A stretch of 64,000 bases of DNA. Origin: Acidobacteriota bacterium. GTDB taxonomy: Bacteria; Acidobacteriota; Terriglobia; Acidiferrales; UBA7541. Both the position numbers and the translations under genes were made by a program. The stretch covers positions 1 to 64,000 of the forward strand of contig JABCYZ010000012.1 in assembly GCA_013289955.1 (NCBI GenBank), read 5' to 3'. Positions 51,645 through 60,162 of this stretch are shown here, in pieces; position 1 is the stretch's first letter; every line of letters begins with the position of its first letter. The notes under the pieces were generated by a model. That model searched no databases. It had not been told where the DNA came from and was given only the letters and a program-made list of their open reading frames with translations.

Positions 51645-52817
51645 ATGGGCGGCATGGAATATCCACCGAATCGACGAAGCTTTCTCATTGCCGGCGGGCT
51701 CACTGCGCTTGCGTCCACCCGAGTGCTTGGCGCGAACGACACTTTGCGCATTGGCGTGCTGGGAGCGGGCGGGCGGATGGGCGACCTGCTGAATGCCGCC
51801 GACAAGGCAGGCGTGTACCAGATTGTGGCGGTAAGCGATGTCTATGGGCCGAGGCGCGACGCCGTAAAGCAGCGCTCGAACGGCGTCGCGACTACCCATG
51901 GGGATTATCGCGAAGTGCTCGAGAAGGAGATTGACGCGGTCCTGATCGCTTCGCCGGACCACTGGCACGTGCGAATGGCGGCGGACGCGCTGGCTGCGGG
52001 GAAAGATGTCTATCTGGAAAAGCCGGTGACGCACACCTTGGAGGAAGGCGCTGTGCTGACGCGCGCGGTGCGCTCGGGCAAAGGGATTCTACAGTGCGGG
52101 ATGCAACAGCGCAGCTGGAGCCATTTTCGCGACGCGGTGGAGTTGATCGAGGGAGGCAGCCTCGGGCGCGTGCCGCAGGTGAGGACGTACTGGTGGCAGA
52201 ACTACCGGGCCGGCGGGGCGGCCAAGCCGACCGATACGCAGGCGCTCGACTGGAAGCAGTGGCTCGGAGGCGCGCCGGAGCAGGCGTTCAGCGAAGAAAC
52301 GTTCCACCGCTGGCGGTGGTTCTGGAATTTTGGCGGCGGAGCGATGACCGATCTCTTCACGCACTGGATCGACGTGGTGCACTGGGCAATGAAAGCGGAT
52401 CAGCCGCGCGATGTGCAGATGCTCGGCGACAAATATATTTTCGAGCAATGGGATTGTCCCGATACGGTGCAGGCGGCGCTGCGGTATCCGGGATTCGATG
52501 TGGTGTACGAGGGGATGATGGCATCGTCGATTGACGATGGGGGCCTCGAGTTCCGGGGCACGGAGGCCACCATGAAGCTGAACCGGAACGGGTTTGGCAT
52601 TTACCACGAAGGCGTGTTCGGGAGAGACAATCCGGTTCTGAGGGCCGACAGCTTCCGCGACGGGACGATCGATCACATGCAGAACTTCTTTGAGTGCATC
52701 AGGAGCCGCAAGGAACCGAATGCGCCGGTCGAAACCGGAGTGGCCGCGGCGCGGGCGGGGCACATCGCCAATCTGGCTTATCGCGGCTCGGGGCGGATTG
52801 CGTGGCCGGCGAAATAG
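51645..52817 (+). CDS. Gfo/Idh/MocA-family oxidoreductase, Tat-type signal
   Basis: The ATG at 51645 (or 51654) gives about 390 residues; the open frame extends far upstream but over non-coding DNA. The N-terminus NRRSFLIAGGLTALAS is a twin-arginine signal, as in many exported oxidoreductases of this family. The NAD(P)-binding motif is LRIGVLGAGGRMGD, the second signature ASPDHWHVRMAADALAAGKDVYLEKPVTHT contains the catalytic EKP, and the C-terminal half is the alpha/beta substrate domain (GGAMTDLFTHWIDVVHWAM). These enzymes oxidise or epimerise sugars and sugar derivatives. Its 3' end overlaps the convergent zinc-finger gene by 40 bases. Confidence 0.87.
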   Translation: MGGMEYPPNRRSFLIAGGLTALASTRVLGANDTLRIGVLGAGGRMGDLLNAADKAGVYQIVAVSDVYGPRRDAVKQRSNGVATTHGDYREVLEKEIDAVLIASPDHWHVRMAADALAAGKDVYLEKPVTHTLEEGAVLTRAVRSGKGILQCGMQQRSWSHFRDAVELIEGGSLGRVPQVRTYWWQNYRAGGAAKPTDTQALDWKQWLGGAPEQAFSEETFHRWRWFWNFGGGAMTDLFTHWIDVVHWAMKADQPRDVQMLGDKYIFEQWDCPDTVQAALRYPGFDVVYEGMMASSIDDGGLEFRGTEATMKLNRNGFGIYHEGVFGRDNPVLRADSFRDGTIDHMQNFFECIRSRKEPNAPVETGVAAARAGHIANLAYRGSGRIAWPAK

Positions 52818-53131
52818 AAATGGTGATGGTTGCTGCAGCGCGGGTTGAAGGCGGCGCGGCAGGCGGGGCAGATCGAACGGCAGGCGAGATAGGCCGAGAT
52901 GGTGAGCTCGGTGCGGCAGGCTCCGCAGAGGACGGCAGCCGTGTGCCATTCGGACCGGGGCCAGGGCTCGAGGGGATGGTTGGCCAGGGCGCTGTGGCAG
53001 TCTTTGCAGGCGTAGTAGGTGGCGCAGCATTTCATTTTGATGGCGATGATGTCGAGCGCTGAGTAGTAGTGGAGGCAGCGGGTTTCGGGGTCAAGGTTCA
53101 GGCCGCGGACTTCGGGGACGAGTGGAGGCAT
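52778..53131 (-). CDS. CHY-type zinc-finger protein
   Basis: I take the ATG at 53131, giving 117 residues; an upstream in-frame start at 53170 adds 13. The protein is a single CHY zinc finger with paired Cys and His ligands: TRCLHYYSALDIIAIKM, CCATYYACKDCHSALANHP, VLCGACRTELTISAYL, SICPACRAAFNPRCSNHHHFYF. The domain binds three zinc ions in eukaryotic proteins; in bacteria such stand-alone forms are of unknown role. It is divergent from the zinc-ribbon gene at 53220. Confidence 0.83.
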   Translation of the reverse strand: MPPLVPEVRGLNLDPETRCLHYYSALDIIAIKMKCCATYYACKDCHSALANHPLEPWPRSEWHTAAVLCGACRTELTISAYLACRSICPACRAAFNPRCSNHHHFYFAGHAIRPEPR

Positions 53132-53219
53132 GGCACTCGATGAGGATAGCAAAACGCCTGTTGCGGGCAAGTGCGGGGATGCCCTGGCTCGAGCCCGGCG
53201 CTACCACTGTTGAGCGGGG

Positions 53220-53462
53220 ATGTGCTATAAACGTCGGGCCGTGAATAGTGTTCTGAAACAAGAGCTTGCCCCGGTTCAGCGGGAGCCGGTCGAGGTTTCT
53301 ACCGAGGAGTCCTCGCCGGCGAATGTTGAAGGGACCGCAGGGATCCCCGGGGAAGATGCTTCGAGCTATTGTCCGGTGTGCTCGAAGCGGCTGGAATCGC
53401 GGCGATGCAAATTGATTTGCCCGGTCTGCGGATATTACATGTCGTGCGCGGACTATTATTGA
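53220..53462 (+). CDS. 80-residue zinc-ribbon protein
   Basis: The ATG at 53220 is used; a GTG at 53241 is an equally possible start. After an acidic, Pro/Glu/Ser-rich N-terminus, the last 32 residues contain two CPVC knuckles (SYCPVCSKRLESRRCKLICPVCGYYMSC), which would bind zinc. The function is unknown. It lies 63 bases upstream of the STAS gene in the same orientation and may be co-transcribed with it. Confidence 0.6.
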   Translation: MCYKRRAVNSVLKQELAPVQREPVEVSTEESSPANVEGTAGIPGEDASSYCPVCSKRLESRRCKLICPVCGYYMSCADYY

Positions 53463-53525
53463 TAAGCTTTGTGGTCCCGGCCCGGGTTGCCGCCGGTACT
53501 GCTATCCGATGAGGAGGAAAACACA

Positions 53526-53873
53526 GTGGCTTTGAAGATGACGAACCGGGAAGTGGACGGGGTAGCCGTGGTGGCGCTGGACGGGCGGATCGTGCTCGGA
53601 GAAGAGAGCAACGCGCTGCGCGAGAAGGTGAAGAGCTTGATCGCCGAGGGCAAGAAAAAAGTTGTGCTGAACATGGCAAACATCACGTTCATCGACAGCG
53701 CCGGGCTGGGTACGCTCGTGGCCGCGCATCACAGCGCAAAGTCGCAGGGCGCGGCACTCAAGCTGGCGCACCTGGGGAGCAAGTTCCAGGAAGTGTTGCA
53801 GATCACGAAGCTGCTGACGGTGTTCGACGTGTATAACAGCGAAGCCGAAGCAGTGGCCAGCTTCGCCAAGTAA
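53526..53873 (+). CDS. STAS-domain anti-sigma factor antagonist
   Basis: A GTG start eight bases after AGGAGG gives 115 residues; the ATG at 53538 is an alternative. It is a single STAS domain with a beta-strand start (DGVAVVALDGRIVLGEESNAL) and the hallmark phosphorylation motif NITFIDSAGLGTLV, with Ser about 58. By analogy with SpoIIAA/RsbV it would bind an anti-sigma kinase when unphosphorylated and free a sigma factor. No kinase, phosphatase or sigma gene is adjacent, so its partners are elsewhere. A clear terminator follows. Confidence 0.9.
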   Translation: MALKMTNREVDGVAVVALDGRIVLGEESNALREKVKSLIAEGKKKVVLNMANITFIDSAGLGTLVAAHHSAKSQGAALKLAHLGSKFQEVLQITKLLTVFDVYNSEAEAVASFAK

Positions 53874-53904
53874 GCCGGTCCGCAGCGCGAAGAATGGTTT
53901 CTAG

Positions 53905-53932
53905 AAAAGGGCACGCGTGCGCGTGCCCTTTT
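53905..53932 (+). terminator. intrinsic terminator after STAS gene
   Basis: An 11-bp perfect inverted repeat (53907-53917 with 53920-53930; in practice an 8-bp stem with a longer loop) is followed by a T run. It lies about 30 bases after the STAS stop and just before the methyltransferase gene, so the latter must have its own promoter or rely on readthrough. Confidence 0.85.
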
Positions 53933-53945
53933 GCTTTGGGATCAC

Positions 53946-54626
53946 ATGAGCCTTAAAACACGAGTCATTGTTCAATGCCTGCTTACGGCTGTCGTGACTG
54001 GCGGGATGTTGTTTCTTCCCGCAGGCACCTGGAAATTCTGGCAGGGCTGGATATTTCTGGGATTCCTGCTGATTCCGATGATGGCGGCGTCCATCTACTT
54101 CACCGAGCGCGATCCACAGTTAGTCGAACGAAGACTGCAAAAGAAAGAAAAAGTCGGCGAGCAGAAACTGATTATGAACTTCGCGAAGCTGATTTTCCTG
54201 GCCGTCTTCCTGATTCCTGGATTTGATTTCCGGTTTGGATGGTCGCGCAGGACTTTCGGTGCGGTGCCCGTCTGGCTCATGATTTTGTCGGGGACGCTTG
54301 CGCTCGCAGGCTACCTGATGACGTATTGGGTGATGAGCGCGAACAGCTACGCTTCGCGGATCATTCAAGTGGAAAAAGGGCAGCCTGTCATTTCCATCGG
54401 GCCTTACCGGATCGTTCGCCATCCCATGTATCTCGGCGGGATAATTTCGATTCTGTTCACGCCCCTGGCGCTTGGGTCGTATTGGGCGGTGCCCGCATTT
54501 GCGCTGCTCATTCCTGTGATTGTTCTGCGGATTTTGAACGAGGAAAAAATTCTTCGCAAAGAACTGGCAGGCTATTCCGAGTACTGCCAGAGCACGCGGT
54601 CCCGGCTTATCCCGCGAGTCTGGTAA
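53946..54626 (+). CDS. isoprenylcysteine carboxyl methyltransferase-like membrane protein
   Basis: The ATG at 53946 gives 226 residues with about five membrane segments (TAVVTGGMLFLPAGTWKFWQGW, FLGFLLIPMMAASIYF and others). The family-specific cofactor region is IIQVEKGQPVISIGPYRIVRHPMYLGGI, followed by the C-terminal EEKILRKELAGYSEYCQSTR. Bacterial members of the ICMT/PEMT-like group methylate unknown, probably lipid-type, substrates. The start lies about 14 bases after the preceding terminator. Confidence 0.83.
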   Translation: MSLKTRVIVQCLLTAVVTGGMLFLPAGTWKFWQGWIFLGFLLIPMMAASIYFTERDPQLVERRLQKKEKVGEQKLIMNFAKLIFLAVFLIPGFDFRFGWSRRTFGAVPVWLMILSGTLALAGYLMTYWVMSANSYASRIIQVEKGQPVISIGPYRIVRHPMYLGGIISILFTPLALGSYWAVPAFALLIPVIVLRILNEEKILRKELAGYSEYCQSTRSRLIPRVW

Positions 54627-54655
54627 GCACGAATCCGGAGGGGCTCTTTTTTGCC

Positions 54656-56011
54656 TCAGCCGATGCGGTACATGGTGACGCCGCTCAGCAGCTTGGGATA
54701 AAAGTCGGTGGACTTTTGAGGCATCACTTCCCCGGCAACCGCAATGCGCATCACCTGATCGACATCCACCGGATTCAGAAGAAAAGTAATCTGCGCAGCG
54801 CCGCGATCAACGGCATCGAGAGCGGCGGAAGCTTCGCGCTCGTAGCTGAGATTCCGTTCGGCGGTCACGGCTTGCAGGGTGATGCCGAAGGCGGGTTCGA
54901 GAATCCCGTCGTGCAGAAGAACGACGTCCAACTGGCGCTGGAGCGGCGAGACGGCGTGGAGAAGCTGGGAAAGGTCGGCGCCGCGGCGCAGCGTTAGAAC
55001 GTAGTAGGCGCGTTTGGCGTGCTCGGCCGCGGGATAGACGCCGATGGCTCTCTGCCCGCGTGCCTCGTGGAGTTGCGCGAGAAATTTTCTTTGCGCTTCG
55101 GCTTTCCCTCCTTCGTCTGCAAAAGGAAATGCTTGCGCCTCGAACCAGGGCTCGAGATAGCGGCGCGCTTCGCTCCAGGAAAAATCGTGCAGGTTGGCGG
55201 CCAGGCGGTGCGTGGGAAGAATGGTGAGGCCCTCGCTGCAGGCGTTAACGAAGGTCATCATGGCGGAATCGTAGGACGCCGGCGCGTAGGGAGCCGAGGG
55301 ATGCAGGCCGCCGGCGGTGAGGCGGCGCTCATTGCGATAATTCAGAGCGGTCTCATAACGATGATGGCCGTCCGCAATCACGAGTTTTTGTTCTTCCATG
55401 GCGACTTTGATGGCCGTGATGCGATCGTGGTCGGAGATGGCTCGCAGGCGGTGCACCACACCGTATTCATCGCGCAGCGTGGTCAGAGGAGGGGCGGACT
55501 CGGCGTCCTTCAGGATGGCATCGATACGCTGCTGCGGATCCGAGTAGAGCATGAAAAGCTGGCCAGTGTGCGTGCGGGTGTTCCGAAGAAGCTCGAGGCG
55601 GTCGGCTTTGGGGCCGGAGAGTGTGTGCTCGTGACGAAAGACGACGCCAGCGGCGTAGTCTTCGAGTTTGCCGGCGCCGATAAAGCTCCGGCGGGTTCGC
55701 TGCTCGCCGGTGCCGGGGACAACGTACTCCTGCGCATAGGCGTAGAAAGAGGGAACCGGATCCTCGACGACAACGTTTTCGCGGATCCAGCTCTCGAGCG
55801 CGGCGGCGGCGCGCGTGTAGACATTGTTCTGGGGGGAATCGTCCGGATAGACGCGGCCTTTTTCGACGGTGATGAGGTTATGCGGGTCGGCGGCGTAATA
55901 GTTGTCCTGCATGGATGGAGAGATTTTGTCGTAAGGCTGCGTGAGGACGCGTTCCGGCGCGACACGCTGGGGGTTGTAGCGAAACGCCTGGAAGGGGTGA
56001 ACCTGGGCCAT
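54656..56011 (-). CDS. DUF1015 family protein
   Basis: The ATG at 56011 gives 451 residues beginning MAQVHPFQAFRYN, the typical DUF1015 start (a longer open frame of 37 residues upstream is rejected). Family segments include QPYDKISPSMQDNYYAADPHN, EHTLSGPKADRLELLRNTRTHTGQLFMLY and the conserved VIADGHHRYETALNYRNE, followed by LTILPTHRL. Members are sometimes annotated as HTH or ParB-like enzymes, but the reaction is unknown. It is divergent from the HAD phosphatase gene with about 175 bases between. Confidence 0.88.
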   Translation of the reverse strand: MAQVHPFQAFRYNPQRVAPERVLTQPYDKISPSMQDNYYAADPHNLITVEKGRVYPDDSPQNNVYTRAAAALESWIRENVVVEDPVPSFYAYAQEYVVPGTGEQRTRRSFIGAGKLEDYAAGVVFRHEHTLSGPKADRLELLRNTRTHTGQLFMLYSDPQQRIDAILKDAESAPPLTTLRDEYGVVHRLRAISDHDRITAIKVAMEEQKLVIADGHHRYETALNYRNERRLTAGGLHPSAPYAPASYDSAMMTFVNACSEGLTILPTHRLAANLHDFSWSEARRYLEPWFEAQAFPFADEGGKAEAQRKFLAQLHEARGQRAIGVYPAAEHAKRAYYVLTLRRGADLSQLLHAVSPLQRQLDVVLLHDGILEPAFGITLQAVTAERNLSYEREASAALDAVDRGAAQITFLLNPVDVDQVMRIAVAGEVMPQKSTDFYPKLLSGVTMYRIG

Positions 56012-56186
56012 GTAGTGTGGGTCTCCGGTCGTATATTGTGCCGAGCGCCAAGCCCTATAGTTTACGCGAACTGGGGACGAATCCGATAAACGATAGAACG
56101 CTTTCTTTAATGCCGCTTTCATGATGCGTTAAAAATCGCGACGCGGGCATCGAAACAGGCGGCAGCCATATTAAGATGAAAGATTC

Positions 56187-56858
56187 ATGACCGACCTCAA
56201 GGCTGGTTCCGTGCGCGCGCTGATTTTCGATCTGGATGGCACGCTGATCGATTCGAAGCTGGATTTGATCCATTCCGTCAACGCGATGCTGCGCGAATTG
56301 GGGCGGGGAGAGCTCAAGGAGGAAACAATCTCGGCCTACATCGGGCACGGGGCGCCGAAACTTGTGGCGCGGGCTCTCGGAGAAAACGGCGCTGAAGAGG
56401 AACGGCAGCGGGCGCTGGACTTTTTTCTCCGTTACTACGAATCGCACAAAATGGATACGACGTCGGCGTATCCAGGCGTCGCCGAAACGCTCGAAAAACT
56501 GGCGAGCGTGCCGATGGCGGTTTTGACAAACAAGCCGGTGCGGATCAGCGTGCGGATTCTGGATGCGATGGGGCTTTCCCGATATTTTCGCGCCATCTAC
56601 GGAGGAAACAGCTTCCTGACCAAGAAGCCTGATCCGCTGGGGGCACGCACTATCTTGAGAGAGCTGGGCGCCGAACCGGGGGAAGCGCTGCTGGTGGGCG
56701 ACTCCGAGGTGGACGTGCAAACGGCGCGGAATGCGGGGATGATGGCGGCGGCGGTGAATTATGGATTTGGTGTGCATGACCGCGAAGCGCACCCGGCGGA
56801 CATTTACCTGGACAAGCTGGGCGACGTGATTCCGTTTGTCGAGGGCAGCTTCCGCTGA
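56187..56858 (+). CDS. gph: HAD hydrolase, phosphoglycolate phosphatase-like
   Basis: A 223-residue HAD-superfamily phosphatase. Motif I DLDGTLIDSKLD is at about 12-23 with the Asp nucleophile, motif II VLTNKP at about 112, motif III lysine in SFLTKKPDPLGA, and motif IV LVGDSEVDVQTARNAGMM. The cap domain (HSVNAMLRELGRGELKEETIS) fits the Gph branch that hydrolyses 2-phosphoglycolate. Related HADs act on other small phosphates, so the symbol is by similarity only. No operon partner is seen. Confidence 0.85.
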   Translation: MTDLKAGSVRALIFDLDGTLIDSKLDLIHSVNAMLRELGRGELKEETISAYIGHGAPKLVARALGENGAEEERQRALDFFLRYYESHKMDTTSAYPGVAETLEKLASVPMAVLTNKPVRISVRILDAMGLSRYFRAIYGGNSFLTKKPDPLGARTILRELGAEPGEALLVGDSEVDVQTARNAGMMAAAVNYGFGVHDREAHPADIYLDKLGDVIPFVEGSFR

Positions 56859-56931
56859 GCGGCAGAGTTCCTAGCGGCGATGCTAGGGTTCTCCGTGGCG
56901 AGAAAGTCGGCGCCCGAATCGAACCCATCAG

Positions 56932-58551
56932 CTAACGTTTTGCGGCGCGGTAGGTCTGGGGGTGAAATTCGAAGACTACGTAGCACAGGGTTTCGGCGGG
57001 TTTGCCGTCGACCAGTGTGGGTTGGTAGCGCCACTCGTGGAGGGCTTTGGCAACGGCAGTAACGAGATACGGCGGGCCGAGAATTGGTTTTACGTTTTCG
57101 ATGTGGCCGTCGGCTGAGATCCTGGCTTTGACGCGGACGGAATTGACGCTGCCGGTTGGGAATGGGGCAGCTTGTGGATCGGCCCGGGAAATCAGCTCGC
57201 CGATCACTACCTCCCTATTTCGATGGAAGGGCCATCCGGCGTGTGTCGCGGGCATTAGAACGGAACGCTCGATATGCATGGTAACGGAGGGAGTTTCGAG
57301 GACGCGGTCGCCCGGCAAGCGTAGAAAAGAAGCCTGACGGGCGCTTGGGAGGCGCACTTCGAAGACTCGGTTTCTGGGAGCGTCCATATGAATGACGGAG
57401 AGGGCGGGTTCGGGAACAAATGCGGCCCGGGCGGGCGCGGCGATTGGGCCTGAAGGCGGTGTCGAAGAGGCGCTTGAGGGCGTGTTTCGGGAAATTGTTC
57501 CGGATGTGCTGGCGGGAAGGTTGGCGGGGTGCGTTGGAATGGAAAGAGACTCGAGCCGCGTTGCACGATCACTAGGCAGAGTTTCCGTTTCGAGCCCTGG
57601 AATTTCGGCGACAGCGGGCGATGGAGGGGAAACGCTGTTCGGCTCGGGGGCGACTTCGGCGGTTGCAGGCAACGCTGAAGTCAAGGATAGATCACCTTGG
57701 GTGGCGGCGGGAATTTCCTCGCGAGCAGCTTCGCTGGATGTTTTCCATCTTTTTGTGGAATCGCGATGAAGTGAGGCAGGTGTGACGGGGGCGAGTATGG
57801 ACGGAGCGGCGTCCTCGGGGGACGCTGGAGCTGCCGCTGGGGTGGCGGCGCGATTTGAGATGCCGAGAGCTTCGGGAGTGAACTGGGCTAGTGGCGCGGC
57901 GGCGCTCGGCACGGAGCGCTTGTTGAGACGCGCGAAGGGACTGCCTGGCGCCGCTTTTATGAGGAGGATCGTAGCCGCGAGGCCAACTGTGGCTACGAGG
58001 ATGGCCCGCATGGCACGCCCCGCTACTGTCGAACGGAAGCGCTTGGCGGCGAGAGGTGGAGCGAGCGCAACGTTTTCCACGGAACCGCCGAGCGGCGCGT
58101 CCTCTGTGAACCCGGCAGTGGCGTGGTCCGCCTCGGACGAACTTGCAGAAGGCGGAACGACCAACAAAGGTTGCTCCGGTTCCGATGGCAACGATGGGGC
58201 GGACTCGCGCGCGCTCCACTTGCGGATTTGCTGGCGATCGAACTCGCTGAGAGTAAGCAGCTGTACGCCCGCCAGTTTATTCGCTTCGCTGACCCACACG
58301 ACGCGGGCGGCGACTTGTACGGGCTTCGGAAGGCCGTGGAGCCGGATCGAGAGGCTAGCCACAAAATTGCATGCCAGGTCAGCGGGAGTCGAAACGAGCA
58401 GACCATTTTCACTTACGTTGAGGAGCAGGCTCTCTTCCAATACGTTTTCGCTCGAGGCGACGAAGATGGGGGCTTGCGGGACGATGCGAGGATAGAAGCG
58501 GCGTTCGATCGTGGAAGTCACGGGCGGGATCTGCTGGGCGGAAGTGGACAT
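56932..58551 (-). CDS. PilZ-domain protein fused to membrane-anchored TonB C-terminal domain
   Basis: A 539-residue protein with ATG behind AGGGAG. Residues about 15-115 are a PilZ domain with both c-di-GMP-binding motifs intact: RFYPR (Arg 18 to Arg 22) and NVSENG (Asn 45 to Gly 50). A Ser/Pro/Glu linker leads to a single membrane helix (AMRAILVATVGLAATILLIKAA, about residues 178-200). A Pro/Ser/Ala-rich, probably periplasmic, spacer of over 200 residues follows. The C-terminal 100 residues are a TonB-like domain (VNSVRVKARISADGHIENVKPILGPPYLVTAVAKALHEW). This places a c-di-GMP sensor in the cytoplasm and an energy-transducer-type domain in the periplasm. No exbB/exbD gene is adjacent. Confidence 0.85.
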   Translation of the reverse strand: MSTSAQQIPPVTSTIERRFYPRIVPQAPIFVASSENVLEESLLLNVSENGLLVSTPADLACNFVASLSIRLHGLPKPVQVAARVVWVSEANKLAGVQLLTLSEFDRQQIRKWSARESAPSLPSEPEQPLLVVPPSASSSEADHATAGFTEDAPLGGSVENVALAPPLAAKRFRSTVAGRAMRAILVATVGLAATILLIKAAPGSPFARLNKRSVPSAAAPLAQFTPEALGISNRAATPAAAPASPEDAAPSILAPVTPASLHRDSTKRWKTSSEAAREEIPAATQGDLSLTSALPATAEVAPEPNSVSPPSPAVAEIPGLETETLPSDRATRLESLSIPTHPANLPASTSGTISRNTPSSASSTPPSGPIAAPARAAFVPEPALSVIHMDAPRNRVFEVRLPSARQASFLRLPGDRVLETPSVTMHIERSVLMPATHAGWPFHRNREVVIGELISRADPQAAPFPTGSVNSVRVKARISADGHIENVKPILGPPYLVTAVAKALHEWRYQPTLVDGKPAETLCYVVFEFHPQTYRAAKR

Positions 58552-58803
58552 GTTCGGATCTCCCTACTGAACGGCTGATTGCGCTCATGGGACGACGCCG
58601 TGCCGTTCGGAGGTTGCGCAAAGCAGGCGGTCGAAGCCACGACGGGCGAGGTGCGCACTCGCGTTTTCTCTGCACCTGAGGAGCTAGAACACGCGTCTTC
58701 GGAAAAGGTTTCTCTGAAATGCAAAGCGGAAACGTACCGGTACCGCGCGCAGGGCACTTCGGACTACGGGTGGCAGTGTTCGACACCACTTAGTGAGCTC
58801 AAG

Positions 58804-59892
58804 TCAGGCGAGGAAGCGGGAGAGAAGACCGGCCACGGTGCCGAGGGCGGCGACGGTAGCGTAGGCTGCGGCGGCTACTTTCCAGGAAATAGTTTTGCCG
58901 ACAACGGAAAGTGAGAAGACGCTGACGATGCCGAGAGTGCAGAGAATCGTTACGACGTAAGGAAGCGGGACGCCTTTGGTCATGGCGATATAGGCGATGG
59001 CGACGTCAAATGCCATCGGAACGGGAAGAAACGCTCCGACCAGGGCAACCAGAACGATGCCGCCGATGGTGGCTTCGGCGACGAGCGCTTCTGCGGGAAG
59101 AAGTTCGATCACCAACGCGCCGAGGACAGCGGCGAAAATCATGAGCGGAAAGGCTACGCGAAAAACGTACCAAAAGCTTCTCAGGTACGAGCGCGTAGTG
59201 GAAACAAGGGCTTGGCCCCAGGTTTGGGAAACTGGGATTTCAATAGGGCAGACGTACGGCGCAATGGCTCCGCGACGTGAGGCCGTGGCAGGTGCGAAGA
59301 CAAAAATCAGGAAGAGAACGGTGGCGAGCTTTAGAAGGGCGATGGGCACGGGAAAAAGCGCGAACGTCATGGCAAGGACGACAACGTTCAGTGCGGGAGA
59401 GGCAAACATCGCGGCGAGGACGGATTCGGTGCTCATGCCGGAGGCGTAGAATCCGCGTGCGATAGGAGCGACACAGTTGGTGCAGACGGCTAAAGGCATG
59501 CCCGCGGCGGCGCCGAAAAGAGTATTCAGATAGATGGAGCTCGTGCGGCGGCGGCGGAGAGTGGCGAGAAAGGTGAGTGCGGCGGGGCCAAACAGAAAAG
59601 AGAAGGTCATGCCGATGCGGTTGGCGTCGAGCCAGTTAAGGGTGGTGCGCCACACGCGGGTGGACAGCGGCATCGTCCGGTCTACCCGGTAAACAGCACT
59701 GAAGGTGAGGGCGCCGGCGGCTTTGACTTCTGTGCCGGTGTGGTAGCGCTTGAGCAGTGCGGGATAGCGCGAATCCGCCCAGAAAATACCGGCGATGACA
59801 ATCATCAGTATGGCGGCCAGCGTGCGGCTGCGCCAGGCATTGGTGGTTACGAAAGTCGGGTGCAGGTCGAGAGAGGAAGCTTGAACGGACAT
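58804..59892 (-). CDS. permease of the ArsP/DUF318 type
   Basis: The ATG at 59892 gives 362 residues with about nine membrane segments. The first half contains the signature GAAAGMPLAVCTNCVAPIARGFYASGMSTESVLAAMFASPALN, with two close cysteines. The second half repeats the plan (VGAFLPVPMAFDVAIAYIAMTKGVPLPYVVTILCTLG). This Cys-containing loop and the two-fold repeat resemble the DUF318/ArsP permeases, which in some bacteria export organoarsenicals, but no arsenic gene is nearby, so the substrate is open. Confidence 0.72.
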   Translation of the reverse strand: MSVQASSLDLHPTFVTTNAWRSRTLAAILMIVIAGIFWADSRYPALLKRYHTGTEVKAAGALTFSAVYRVDRTMPLSTRVWRTTLNWLDANRIGMTFSFLFGPAALTFLATLRRRRTSSIYLNTLFGAAAGMPLAVCTNCVAPIARGFYASGMSTESVLAAMFASPALNVVVLAMTFALFPVPIALLKLATVLFLIFVFAPATASRRGAIAPYVCPIEIPVSQTWGQALVSTTRSYLRSFWYVFRVAFPLMIFAAVLGALVIELLPAEALVAEATIGGIVLVALVGAFLPVPMAFDVAIAYIAMTKGVPLPYVVTILCTLGIVSVFSLSVVGKTISWKVAAAAYATVAALGTVAGLLSRFLA

Positions 59893-60162
59893 CGGATGCC
59901 CCTGGTTGCCAGAGAGAATGGCTGATCGGAATTCCAGGGAGCCTATACGCCGGGCGGGCGCGAAGGAATAGTAGAAAAGCATTAGCGAGCAAAGCGGGGG
60001 CGGGACGACGATCGGGCGAAAATCCGGGCCGCTGCCCGCCTCGCACGGAAGAGGGCAACCAGCCGTACTGGCCCGAGAGAGGCAACGCGACCGGGCAGCG
60101 TCGAGTAACTGCTCCGCGCCGGGGAGCGCCCGGGAACTATTTTCAATGCGTTTGCGATCAGC

